DNA from: Flavobacterium marginilacus
GTDB taxonomy: Bacteria; Bacteroidota; Bacteroidia; Flavobacteriales; Flavobacteriaceae
Reading direction: 5' to 3'
DNA: 64,000 nt
Assembly (NCBI RefSeq): GCF_026870155.1
Contig: NZ_CP113975.1
Location: 2,976,001-3,040,000, forward strand
Below are positions 52,701 through 61,553 of this stretch, piece by piece (within the stretch, counting starts at the first letter, position 1; each line of letters opens with the position of its first letter). The notes below the pieces were generated by a model, which worked only from the letters and a program-made list of their open reading frames with translations, made no database searches and was not told the origin of the DNA. Position numbers and translations under genes: made by a program.

Positions 52701-55345
52701 CTATAGGGACAAAAGATAATCCCTTGTATTTTAGATTTTTGCTTAATATGGTTAATCCAAATCCCCTACCCGGTATCGGAAATACAGATAAATACGATTA
52801 TGTTACAGGTTATTTAAAAAAAGATACTGATGTAACGTGCCGTCTTTTTACAGATGCAGGTAAAAAATATGCAGCCATTCCAATGGAATATGTTGGAAAA
52901 GGAGACGGTTTTAATTCGAATTCGGAGGTAAATCCAATTAAGAAAGCAGGTTGGAATTTTGGAAGACAAAACTTAAACCGCCTTGTTTATAGCATGGATA
53001 ATCAAGAAGATACTAACAATGTAAAAGGTGTTATCATGCAATTAATCGGATGGATTCCAGCACTTTCAGACATTTTTACAAGTCCAAATGCCAAATTACA
53101 GCAAACAGGAATTGCAAGCCAATTTATCACAGGTAAATCCTGGATTAGACTTATGAATAGCAATATGCATAAAATTGGGGGAGGCAGCAGGGTTAAAAAC
53201 ATTGAACTTAATGACCAATGGAATGTAATGACTGGAAACACTGATAATACACTTTACCAACAATCATACGGTCAAAAATATGCCTATACTGATAAAGACG
53301 GAAACTCCTCTGGTGTTGCAACTTATGAGCCTTTAGGCTGTAAAGAAAATCCATTTGTAAAACCTTTTTATGATCAAAGCAAAAGAGATCTTTTACTAGG
53401 TCCTGATACAGATAATTATGTTGAAGAGCCATTAGGAGAATCCTTCTTCCCTTCACCTAAAGTTACTTACAGCAGAGTTACAGTAGCAAATATTCCCCGA
53501 AAGAAAACAGAAAACAATCAAACTATGATTGTTAAAAAACACGCAACAGGATCTGTTGTTACTGAATTTTATACCTCAAAAGATTTTCCTACCATTGTTG
53601 ACCGAACTACTTTATCATCCAACTTTGATACTTCATCCGCTCTGGCTAGTATCTTAAGTTTAAACGTAAAAAATCATATTACTTTGGCCCAAGGTTTTTC
53701 AATACATACAAATGATATGGATGGCAAAATGAAAAATCAAAAAGTATATGGTGAAGGACAAATCGAACCAATATCCGGAGTTGACTATAATTATAGCAAG
53801 ACGATTGATATATTAAGTTCTGACGAAGGAAAATTGAATAATACCATACAAACCATTAACTCAAAAGGCATCATTAGTAAAAATCTTGTTGGAGTCGATT
53901 ATGATGTTATAAATGATTTTAGAGAAAGTACCACTACCACTACAACTGTTGGAGTTAATATTAATTTAGCCACATTGCCAATTACGATATTTGTAATTGT
54001 TGTTCCTACTCCTATTCCTAATTATTCTAAACAGGAAGATCAAATTAGGACAGCAACGACAACAAAAGTAATTCATAGTTCAGGAATCTTAGAAGAAAAA
54101 GTAGCATATGATTCAGGATCTAAAGTATCTACCAAAAATTTAGCCTGGGATGCCGATACTGGAGAAGTTTTGCTAACCCAAACTACTAATGAATATAATG
54201 ACAACTACTTTAGTTTCAATTTTCCTGCCTATTGGAGTTATGACGGAATGAATCAGGCTGCTAAAAACGCAGAATTAGTATCTGAAATTGAAAAATCAAG
54301 CGATGGTTATAAATTTAAAAACAATGCAAAAGCTTCTGATTATTTAATAAATGGAGATGAAGTTTGGGTATCAGGAAAAAACAGCAATGGAGAAAATAAA
54401 GACCAAAGAGCATGGATCGTTACACTTGAAGATTCCAATTTTAAACTTCTTGATATTAAAGGCAAATTAATAAGAGATATTGAAAATTTCGGAAAAATAA
54501 AAGTAATCCGATCTGGACATCGCAACATGCAGACAGCTTCTATGGCAAGTATAACATCTATGAGAAATCCATTATATAATTATAATACTAGTAATAAAAT
54601 AACAACAATAAAAAATAGTATTGGAAATGATCCATTTCTTTTCTCAACAGCCAATGACAGAATTGTTAATGCCTCTGCAGTAGAATACAATGATGTCTGG
54701 CCTTCGCAATGTGAATGTAATTTACCAAAAATGATCTTTGTAAATGGAAATCTCGAATATGAATATGAAAAAACTATAAATTCTGATGACAATGCTGAAT
54801 CTGATAATTTTTACAACCCCTATCTTTATAATATTTTAGGGAACTGGAGAGCGAATAAATCTTTTGCTTATTTAACAGGTCGAAATTATACTGTTGATCC
54901 AACACCTCGTAAAACTGGTTTCTTTACTGATTTTGCTTCATTCTATATTTTCAATGGTACAAATTGGATAATAAGAAACGATCAAAATTACAAAAAATGG
55001 ACCTACGCATCAGAAGTAACACAATACAATCCGTATGGTCAAGAAGTAGAAAACAAGGATGCATTAAACCGCTATTCATCTGCTATATACGGTTACAATA
55101 ATCGTTTTCCAGTAGCAGTAGCTTCTAATACAAAATATAATGAATTAGCTTCTGATGGATTTGAAGATTATGACAGTAATCCTGAAAAATGCTCAAAAGC
55201 CTCCCATTTTGATTATAAAGCTCAATTGAAACAAAATGATATCAGTATATCTTCAACAGAATCTCATACTGGCAGAAAAAGTCTGAAGGTTGCTCCAAAT
55301 AAAAAGGCAGTAGTAAAAAAACAAGTAATTCCTTGCTTAAAATAA
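49709..55345 (+). CDS. Giant RHS-type shell surface protein (1878 residues)
   Basis: After an N-terminal hydrophobic segment (about residues 13-35), the protein has ALTGGPSQPEFEAFTPIGTS and the strongly conserved VTMDQEASWVGLGWNLDVGQ (about residues 85-104). This block opens SpvB/RHS-like shell proteins of Bacteroidetes. Much of the rest is predicted beta-strand. I see no clear series of YD repeats and no toxin domain at the C-terminus, which stops shortly after SESTHTGRKSL-like sequence (SHTGRKSLKVAPNKK). It may be the front half of a split system with the following gene, or simply lack a toxin tip. Function unproven. Confidence 0.75.
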   Translation: MIKPRKISKFKKITAIYLAMMILLETFQPMQIYALTGGPSQPEFEAFTPIGTSDMVDLASGDFNYNIPIMDVGGYPINLAYNSGVTMDQEASWVGLGWNLDVGQINRQVRGLPDDFNGDEMLYENNLKPNVTIGANVNLFATAFAIKEGGTPKTLNVKPSIGLGIKYNNYDGIGVTPSFGLSYDIGNSLSVGMNITSSASEGVSVSPTVSFSDKIKRNNCTDTYLGLNLGVNYNSRKGVESMTMSSSLSEVNGYANSKGKYTTEGTNQLSSSTVSFINTSFTPTKRVGMSSSNYMFSVNVEGELWGLEGGAKFSGYVTSQGIKDSEKNKTEKAYGFENTYNAGKSDILDFNREKDRTFNKNTTSLPITNNTYDLYSIQGQGISGMYRPYKSQVGYVYDNETTDASSGGSLGLEFGAGGGVHFGVDATVTLGKSSSLIWEQSNPVLGRFKEKKSGNRPDYEKVFFKNIGGNHVDQELNLLNTNLGGYSPIRLNIEGGKFSRKTSQNYYTDINNIPVAGNSSIIRTKRLSRNQSIQKLTRTEALSYGSSKNYNNISPFSLKGKQDHHTSEIKVTKEGGERYIYGRAAYNVVKKETTFDVGSTPNVNYKDGLVTYQDGDNSVGNKREGDQYFNRVTTPAYAHSYLLTSVLSSDYQDLKDDGPTDDDLGTYTKFEYENKNADKTHTYKWRIPFKKNAANYDEGLRSSKKDNKGNYIYGEKELLYVKKIVTKTHIAIFNLSERNDGYGVKDENGDLGADSKMYKLDSISLYSKPEYNAKGEKAIPIKVAHFEYNYNLCQGIDNNINANKTTPEFDGQKGKLTLSKVYFTYKNSNMGKFTPYVFNYAPKSLAESDGYKLTNDTNNNPSYDMKAYDVWGSYKPSNPDIDGKTLGNLPNAEYPFVDQSDRAIADQNASVWLLKTIRLPSGGQIEVNFEADDYAFVQNKQAMQMFKVVGSGDKIPTSIDNTIKKAFLGKYIFIEIDKDFDINSGDAAKNFEDNYLKSIGTKDNPLYFRFLLNMVNPNPLPGIGNTDKYDYVTGYLKKDTDVTCRLFTDAGKKYAAIPMEYVGKGDGFNSNSEVNPIKKAGWNFGRQNLNRLVYSMDNQEDTNNVKGVIMQLIGWIPALSDIFTSPNAKLQQTGIASQFITGKSWIRLMNSNMHKIGGGSRVKNIELNDQWNVMTGNTDNTLYQQSYGQKYAYTDKDGNSSGVATYEPLGCKENPFVKPFYDQSKRDLLLGPDTDNYVEEPLGESFFPSPKVTYSRVTVANIPRKKTENNQTMIVKKHATGSVVTEFYTSKDFPTIVDRTTLSSNFDTSSALASILSLNVKNHITLAQGFSIHTNDMDGKMKNQKVYGEGQIEPISGVDYNYSKTIDILSSDEGKLNNTIQTINSKGIISKNLVGVDYDVINDFRESTTTTTTVGVNINLATLPITIFVIVVPTPIPNYSKQEDQIRTATTTKVIHSSGILEEKVAYDSGSKVSTKNLAWDADTGEVLLTQTTNEYNDNYFSFNFPAYWSYDGMNQAAKNAELVSEIEKSSDGYKFKNNAKASDYLINGDEVWVSGKNSNGENKDQRAWIVTLEDSNFKLLDIKGKLIRDIENFGKIKVIRSGHRNMQTASMASITSMRNPLYNYNTSNKITTIKNSIGNDPFLFSTANDRIVNASAVEYNDVWPSQCECNLPKMIFVNGNLEYEYEKTINSDDNAESDNFYNPYLYNILGNWRANKSFAYLTGRNYTVDPTPRKTGFFTDFASFYIFNGTNWIIRNDQNYKKWTYASEVTQYNPYGQEVENKDALNRYSSAIYGYNNRFPVAVASNTKYNELASDGFEDYDSNPEKCSKASHFDYKAQLKQNDISISSTESHTGRKSLKVAPNKKAVVKKQVIPCLK

Positions 55346-55431
55346 TAATTAATCTTTAAAGTCATTTTAAAAAAGTGCTAATAAAGAATTTGATTATTCA
55401 TTAAAAATTAACCTGAAGTAGAAATAAAAAC

Positions 55432-58400
55432 ATGTTAAAAAATATTAAAATAAAAAAATATTTGATTACTTTTTGTGTAATCTTATATACTATTAACTCA
55501 ATTGCCCATGATTTTTATAGTAAAACGAATGTAAATAATTATGTAGTATCAGATGCTAATTGTGTTGACTATTTTTTAAACAGTGTAACAGCTACTAATG
55601 CATGTAAAAGAGACAATACTTCAAATGTAACTTTAAACTCTTCTGCAGAAGGATTACCTACAGGTGATTATCTAGTCACATACAGTCTGTCATACAATGG
55701 AAATTCAACTTCACTGACCGCTCCTATGACTGTATTAAATGCCGGCACTGGAAGCTTTGTCGCTGACGTTTCTATTGTTAACACAAATTCCAGCACTACA
55801 ATTAAAATTAATTCGATTAAATCTTTAGCTACCGCAGTTGTTTCCAATTTATCGTCTAATAACATTTCCAATGTTTCAAAAATGCTAAGTGTTACGAACA
55901 AACCTAATATTACCAACATTTATGCAACCTGTGCTAATTATATTATACAATGGAATAATGACAGTGTAGATGAATACTTTTTAGATGTTGCTACTGATGC
56001 AAATTTCAGCACATTTCTTTCAGGGTATCAAAATAAAGCATTAGGCAACGTCTTTTCACATGAGATATTAGGTATGATCCAAGGACAAACGTATTATTGC
56101 AGAATAAGAACCAAAAATTATTGTGGAATAAGTATTAACTCTGATATAAAGTCATTTACAAAAAATGGTTATGGATGGATTAATCCTATACAGGGAGGCA
56201 CTGATCCTATAGTTATTGGCGTAGCTGCATTTGATTTTTCCAACGCAACTTCTGGAGGAACTTGGTCTATTATTAATGGAACAGGTACTGCTAGAATTGA
56301 ACCTAGAGGTTCCAGCAACAACCTTGCTGTAGTTATAGGAACTACTCCAGGTACAGCTACAGTGGTATATACGGTTAATAATGGCTGTAATACATCTGTT
56401 ACTAAATCCATTATTATTACCAATAAAACCCAAACAACACCTTCTGTTTTTATTAACAGTACAACTGCTACTGATGCATGTAAAAGAGACAATACCTCAA
56501 ACGTAACTTTAAATTCATCTGCTGAAGGGTTACCTACAGGCGATTACCTAGTCACATACAGTCTGTCTTATAATGGGAATTCAACTTCACTAACCGCACC
56601 TATGACAGTTTCAACTGCTGGCACAGGAAGCTTTACTGCAGACCTTTCTATTGTTAACACCAATTCAAGTACTACAATTAAAATTAACTCTCTTAAATCT
56701 TTAGCTACTGATGTCGTATCCAATTTGACTTCCAATAATATTTCCAACGTTTCAAAAATGGTATTAGGTGTTACAAATAGCCCTAATATTACCAACATTT
56801 ATGCAACTTGTGCTAATTATATTATACAGTGGAATAATGATGGTGCAGATGAATACTTTTTAGATGTTGCCACTGATACAAATTTTAACACATTCCTTCC
56901 TGGATATCAAAATAAAGCAATGGGAAACGTCTTTTCACATGAGATATTAGGGATGATTCAAGGACAAACGTATTATTGCAGAATAAGATCCAAAAATTAT
57001 TGTGGCACCAGTATTGACAATGATGTAGATATAAAATCATTTACAAAAATTGGTTATGGATGGATTAATCCTATACAGGGAGGAACTGATTCTATAGCCA
57101 TTGGAGCATCTGCTGCTTTTTCTAATGCTACTTCTGGAGGAACCTGGTCTATTATTAATGGAACTGGTACCGCCACAATTGATAGTAATGGAATTGTTAC
57201 CGGTGTTTCATTAGGATCATCCACAATAGTTTATACTGTTAATAATGGTTGTTATACATCCGTGACTAAATCTATTATTATCACCGAAAACCCCTCTTTT
57301 TTTATTAACAGCACAACTGCTACTGATGCATGTAAAAGAGACAATACTTCAAATGTAACTTTAAACTCTTCTGCAGAAGGATTACCTACAGGTGATTATC
57401 TAGTCACATACAGTCTGTCATACAATGGAAATTCAACTTCACTGACCGCTCCTATGACTGTATTAAATGCCGGCACTGGAAGCTTTGTCGCTGACGTTTC
57501 TATTGTTAACACAAATTCCAGCACTACAATTAAAATTAATTCGATTAAATCTTTAGCTACCGCAGTTGTTTCCAATTTATCGTCTAATAACATTTCCAAT
57601 GTTTCAAAAATGCTAAGTGTTACGAACAAACCTAATATTACCAACATTTATGCAACCTGCACTAATTATATTATACAATGGAATAATGACAGTGTAGACG
57701 AATACTTTTTAGATGTCGCTACTGATGCAAATTTCAGCACATTTCTTCCTGGATATCAAAATAAAGCATTAGGCAACGCCATTTCACATGAAATATTAGG
57801 TATGAGCCAAGGCCAGACTTATTATTGCCGAATTAGATCCAAAAATTATTGCGGCATCAGTATTGACTCTGATATAAAATCATTTACAAAAGTTGGTTAT
57901 GGATGGATTAATCCTATACAGGGAGGAACTGATTCTATAACCATTGGAGCATCTGCCGCTTTTTCCAATGCTACTTCTGGAGGAACCTGGTCTATTCTTG
58001 ATGGAACTGGTACCGCCACAATTGATAGTAATGGAATTGTTACCGGTGTTTCATTAGGATCATCCACAATAGTTTATACTGTTAATAATGGTTGTTATAC
58101 ATCGGTGACTAAATCTATTATTATCACCGAAAACCCCTCATTTTTTATTAACAGCACAACTGCTACTGATGCATGTAAAAGAGACAATACTTCAAATGTA
58201 ACTTTAAATTCATCAGCAGATGGATTACCTACGGGCGATTATCTAGTAACATACAGTCTGTCTTACAATGGAAATTCCACTTTGCCAACTGCACCTATGA
58301 CAGTTTTAACTGCTGGCACAGGAAGCTTTACTGCAGACCTTTCTATTGTTAACACAAATTTAAGCACTACAATTAAAATTATTTCTATAAGATCATTGGC

Positions 58401-61236
58401 TACAGGTGTCTTAACCAGGTTGTCTTCCAATAACATTTCCAATGTTTCAAAAATGATAAGTGTTGCAAACAAACCTAATATTACCAACATTTATGCAACC
58501 TGCACTAATTATATTATACAATGGAATAATGATAGTGTTGATGAATATTTTTTAGATGTTGCTACTGATGCAAATTTCAGCACATTTCTTCCTGGATATG
58601 AAAATAAAGCATTAGGCAATGCTATTTCACATGAGATATTAGGTATGAGCCAAGGTCAGACTTATTATTGCCGAATTAGATCTAAAAATTATTGTGGCAT
58701 AAGTATTGACTCTGATGTAAAATCATTTACAAAAATTGGTAATGGGGAAATTAGTCCAATATTGGGAGGAACTGATCCTATAGGCATTGGAGTATCGACA
58801 CCTGCTTTTACCAATGCAATCTCTGGAGGTACTTGGTCTATTATTAATGGAACTGGTACCGCCACAATTGATGGTTCAGGAATTGTAACTGGAGTTTCAT
58901 TAGGTTCATCCACAATAGTTTATACTGTTAATAATGGCTGTCCCAGTTCAGCTATTTTACCTATTATAATTACAATTAACAATACTATTATTTTAACTTC
59001 AGAAATTGCTACGGCTAACCAAACAATTTGTAAAAACAAAAATATTACAAACATCACTTATTCTACCAGCGGTGCTACAGGAGCAACAGTAACAGGACTG
59101 CCTCCAGGCGTTACAGGAAATTGGGTTTCTCAAACATTCACAATAACTGGAGTACCCACATCAGCAGGTAATTTTCCTTATGCCATAACTTTAATTGGAG
59201 CAAATAATTCGCAAGTAACTACAGGAACGATAACTGTGTTAGAGAATCCAACTATACAAATAAATTCAGCTTTAGGAACAGATAATCAGACAAAAACAAT
59301 CAACGAGCCAATAACTCCTATTTCTTACATAACTTCTGGAGCTGTTAAAGCAACTTTTTCTGGATTACCTCCTGGAATCATTGGAAATTTCACAAATAAT
59401 ATTATCACAATTACTGGCTCACCAACAACATCTGGAGAATTTATCTATTCGATTTTGCTCAGTGGGAACTGTGATACTTCAATAACTGGAAAAATAAATG
59501 CATTATGTGAACCCATTATAGGTGACATCAAAATTATTACATTAACAAGTACTCTTTATAATTTTTCAAGTCCAGGAAAAACAGCATCGGCATTAGCTTG
59601 CCAGGAAGCAGCTTTTCCTTTAAAATTTTATGCTGCTACAAGTACTTTAAATGTAAACAGTAAGCTATACTCTAATGAGGAGCTTACCACACCAGTTAAT
59701 GGTCAAAAATTGTGGTATCAAAACAAAACTAATTCTATAGCTTATAAAGTGGATAACACTGGGGAAATTATAGAAACTTATTCCTGTGGTGTACCATCTA
59801 CAAGTTGTGATAAAAGATTTCTAGACCATGTTACAGTTGTTGGACAATCTGGAACCATTACCCTTAATTATTTCTTGCCTGATGGTACAGAAGTAAACAA
59901 AGCAATTACACACGCTGAACATGGAGGTGAGCAAATATTTACATTTTCAATCGACACTTGCATTAGTCCCGAATCCGTAACAATTGATGGATTAACAATA
60001 AGCCAAGATATCGTTTGGAATGATAATCATGACTGTTGTCCTATTATTCCAAGAAGTTATGAATTTCAATTTTCAAACCCAGGCAGAACATCTACATCTT
60101 TAGCTTGTTCACAAACCAGTTTTACAAATAAATTCTATGCAGCAACTTCAATACTAGGCATTGGTACCCAAATGTATTTAAATGCCGACTTGACAACTCC
60201 TGTTGTGAGTGGAGATTTATGGTATCAATTAGGAATTGATGGGGTTTCATACAGGATTGATTATGTTGGGAGAATTACCGAAACTTATTCCTGCAGTACA
60301 CCACCTGTTAGCAGTAGCAATGCCTTCCAGTTTTCATACTCGGATACAACTGCTGCATTAGCTTGTTCACAAGTAACTTTTCCTTTGACACTTTATTCGC
60401 AATCTAGCTCTTTAAATATCGGAGATCAAATATATAGTGATATTAATTTGACAACTAATGTTGTAGGTGATAATTTATGGTATCAATTAAATACAAATGG
60501 AATTTCATATCAAATCGATAATACTGGAAAAATTGCTGCAGCTTTTTCCTGTATAGAATCCCCTTGCACAGCAAATGTTACAGCGAGTCAGTATTCGAAA
60601 ACTATCGCCTCTTTAGAAGGAACTGCTATTACATTGTCAAGTACAACTCCGGGTACAACATTTAGCTGGACCGTAATTCAATCTGGTGTAATTGGAGCCA
60701 CGGCTGGTAATGGAAATTTCATCAATCAAATATTAACAAATTTGGGTGCAACAACTGGAACTGCCACCTATACCATAACTCCTACACTTAATAATTGTTC
60801 TGGAACACCTATTGTTGTTGTCATTACTGTAAAGCCTACAGTTCCTGTATTCATTTTAGAATGGGATCATATGGTTTCGTTGGGGCAAAACAATAGCGGA
60901 GAACCTTCTCCTTATACAGATGAATCTGTTTTTGCAATTATAATCAATGGTGAAAAAGTAGTTTATAGTAATATCGGTTTAGAAGGAGGAGAAAGAAACG
61001 GTACTATATCTGTTGAACCTGGTGTTGCTGTTAATATTACCGGATACGCAAATGGTGTGCCAAATTGGAATAATTCAGGTTTCACACATAACTATTTTAA
61101 AATTTCAGTTTTAGACCATAATGGAAACGAGATAGGCACACATACCGAAGAAAATATGGGTGGAAGTATGCAAGTTCATGATGTTCAATTTATAATGCCC
61201 TCAGGTGGAGTCCGTGTTAAAGGCACTAATTTCTAA
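55432..61236 (+). CDS. Repeat-rich secreted adhesin-like protein (1934 residues)
   Basis: A signal peptide (ITFCVILYTINSIA, to about residue 26) precedes four tandem repeats of about 281-292 residues starting near residues 50, 342, 626 and 907. Each opens with INSTTATDACKRDNTSNVTL-like sequence and holds a fibronectin-III-like part (GQTYYCRIRSKNYCG) and an Ig-like part (GTATIDSNGIVTGVSLGSS). Two Ig-like domains follow (about 1190-1350), then three roughly 80-residue repeats starting near 1375, 1543 and 1631 (LWYQ, YSC). The C-terminus holds HMVSLGQNNSGEPSPY. I see no typical type IX secretion sorting domain. The role is probably surface adhesion or a structural shell. Confidence 0.75.
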   Translation: MLKNIKIKKYLITFCVILYTINSIAHDFYSKTNVNNYVVSDANCVDYFLNSVTATNACKRDNTSNVTLNSSAEGLPTGDYLVTYSLSYNGNSTSLTAPMTVLNAGTGSFVADVSIVNTNSSTTIKINSIKSLATAVVSNLSSNNISNVSKMLSVTNKPNITNIYATCANYIIQWNNDSVDEYFLDVATDANFSTFLSGYQNKALGNVFSHEILGMIQGQTYYCRIRTKNYCGISINSDIKSFTKNGYGWINPIQGGTDPIVIGVAAFDFSNATSGGTWSIINGTGTARIEPRGSSNNLAVVIGTTPGTATVVYTVNNGCNTSVTKSIIITNKTQTTPSVFINSTTATDACKRDNTSNVTLNSSAEGLPTGDYLVTYSLSYNGNSTSLTAPMTVSTAGTGSFTADLSIVNTNSSTTIKINSLKSLATDVVSNLTSNNISNVSKMVLGVTNSPNITNIYATCANYIIQWNNDGADEYFLDVATDTNFNTFLPGYQNKAMGNVFSHEILGMIQGQTYYCRIRSKNYCGTSIDNDVDIKSFTKIGYGWINPIQGGTDSIAIGASAAFSNATSGGTWSIINGTGTATIDSNGIVTGVSLGSSTIVYTVNNGCYTSVTKSIIITENPSFFINSTTATDACKRDNTSNVTLNSSAEGLPTGDYLVTYSLSYNGNSTSLTAPMTVLNAGTGSFVADVSIVNTNSSTTIKINSIKSLATAVVSNLSSNNISNVSKMLSVTNKPNITNIYATCTNYIIQWNNDSVDEYFLDVATDANFSTFLPGYQNKALGNAISHEILGMSQGQTYYCRIRSKNYCGISIDSDIKSFTKVGYGWINPIQGGTDSITIGASAAFSNATSGGTWSILDGTGTATIDSNGIVTGVSLGSSTIVYTVNNGCYTSVTKSIIITENPSFFINSTTATDACKRDNTSNVTLNSSADGLPTGDYLVTYSLSYNGNSTLPTAPMTVLTAGTGSFTADLSIVNTNLSTTIKIISIRSLATGVLTRLSSNNISNVSKMISVANKPNITNIYATCTNYIIQWNNDSVDEYFLDVATDANFSTFLPGYENKALGNAISHEILGMSQGQTYYCRIRSKNYCGISIDSDVKSFTKIGNGEISPILGGTDPIGIGVSTPAFTNAISGGTWSIINGTGTATIDGSGIVTGVSLGSSTIVYTVNNGCPSSAILPIIITINNTIILTSEIATANQTICKNKNITNITYSTSGATGATVTGLPPGVTGNWVSQTFTITGVPTSAGNFPYAITLIGANNSQVTTGTITVLENPTIQINSALGTDNQTKTINEPITPISYITSGAVKATFSGLPPGIIGNFTNNIITITGSPTTSGEFIYSILLSGNCDTSITGKINALCEPIIGDIKIITLTSTLYNFSSPGKTASALACQEAAFPLKFYAATSTLNVNSKLYSNEELTTPVNGQKLWYQNKTNSIAYKVDNTGEIIETYSCGVPSTSCDKRFLDHVTVVGQSGTITLNYFLPDGTEVNKAITHAEHGGEQIFTFSIDTCISPESVTIDGLTISQDIVWNDNHDCCPIIPRSYEFQFSNPGRTSTSLACSQTSFTNKFYAATSILGIGTQMYLNADLTTPVVSGDLWYQLGIDGVSYRIDYVGRITETYSCSTPPVSSSNAFQFSYSDTTAALACSQVTFPLTLYSQSSSLNIGDQIYSDINLTTNVVGDNLWYQLNTNGISYQIDNTGKIAAAFSCIESPCTANVTASQYSKTIASLEGTAITLSSTTPGTTFSWTVIQSGVIGATAGNGNFINQILTNLGATTGTATYTITPTLNNCSGTPIVVVITVKPTVPVFILEWDHMVSLGQNNSGEPSPYTDESVFAIIINGEKVVYSNIGLEGGERNGTISVEPGVAVNITGYANGVPNWNNSGFTHNYFKISVLDHNGNEIGTHTEENMGGSMQVHDVQFIMPSGGVRVKGTNF
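55579..58975 (+). repeat. Four tandem 840-880-base coding repeats with converted tracts
   Basis: Repeats begin at about 55579, 56455, 57307 and 58150. Bases 55598-55931 (repeat 1) and 57326-57659 (repeat 3) are identical by eye over 334 bases, whereas repeats 2 and 4 differ from them at many silent sites. Repeats 2 and 3 share near-identical 3' portions (around 57176 and 58019). The mosaic points to recent recombination among repeats. Confidence 0.9.
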
Positions 61237-61553
61237 TTACTTTGAGGTCAAGTACAAATCAATTTTTAAGTTTAAGTAATACTTCTGATGTTTATTATTT
61301 AGATTATTGACATAATGGAGATAGGAATAAGCTAATTTTTTATTATACCTTAACTCTAAAAGACTCAGAAGGAACTTTGCTTGATGAACATGAGTAAAAG
61401 CAGATACCCACTTCTAAATGGTTTATTAGACTTTTCTTGTAATTGAAACTGACTTTATATTATAGCTAAATTAAAATTAAGTTTTTTTAAAAAAAACTAT
61501 TAACAGAATAAATCTTAAAGATTTATAAAGTTTTAAAAAAATATGGAAAAAAT
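61237..61553. other. Intergenic region before the LRR gene
   Basis: These 317 bases hold no convincing frame. They contain an AGTTTTTTT/AAAAAAAACT palindrome (61480-61498) and AAATCTTAAAGATTT (61510-61524), either of which might end the adhesin transcript or mark a regulatory site. No full TAnnTTTG with a -33 was found. Confidence 0.5.

Noticed and set aside
55668..55919. Minus-strand frame repeated identically at 57396-57647, looking like a conserved small gene
   Set aside because: It is the antisense shadow of the adhesin repeats; its identity simply follows the converted DNA.
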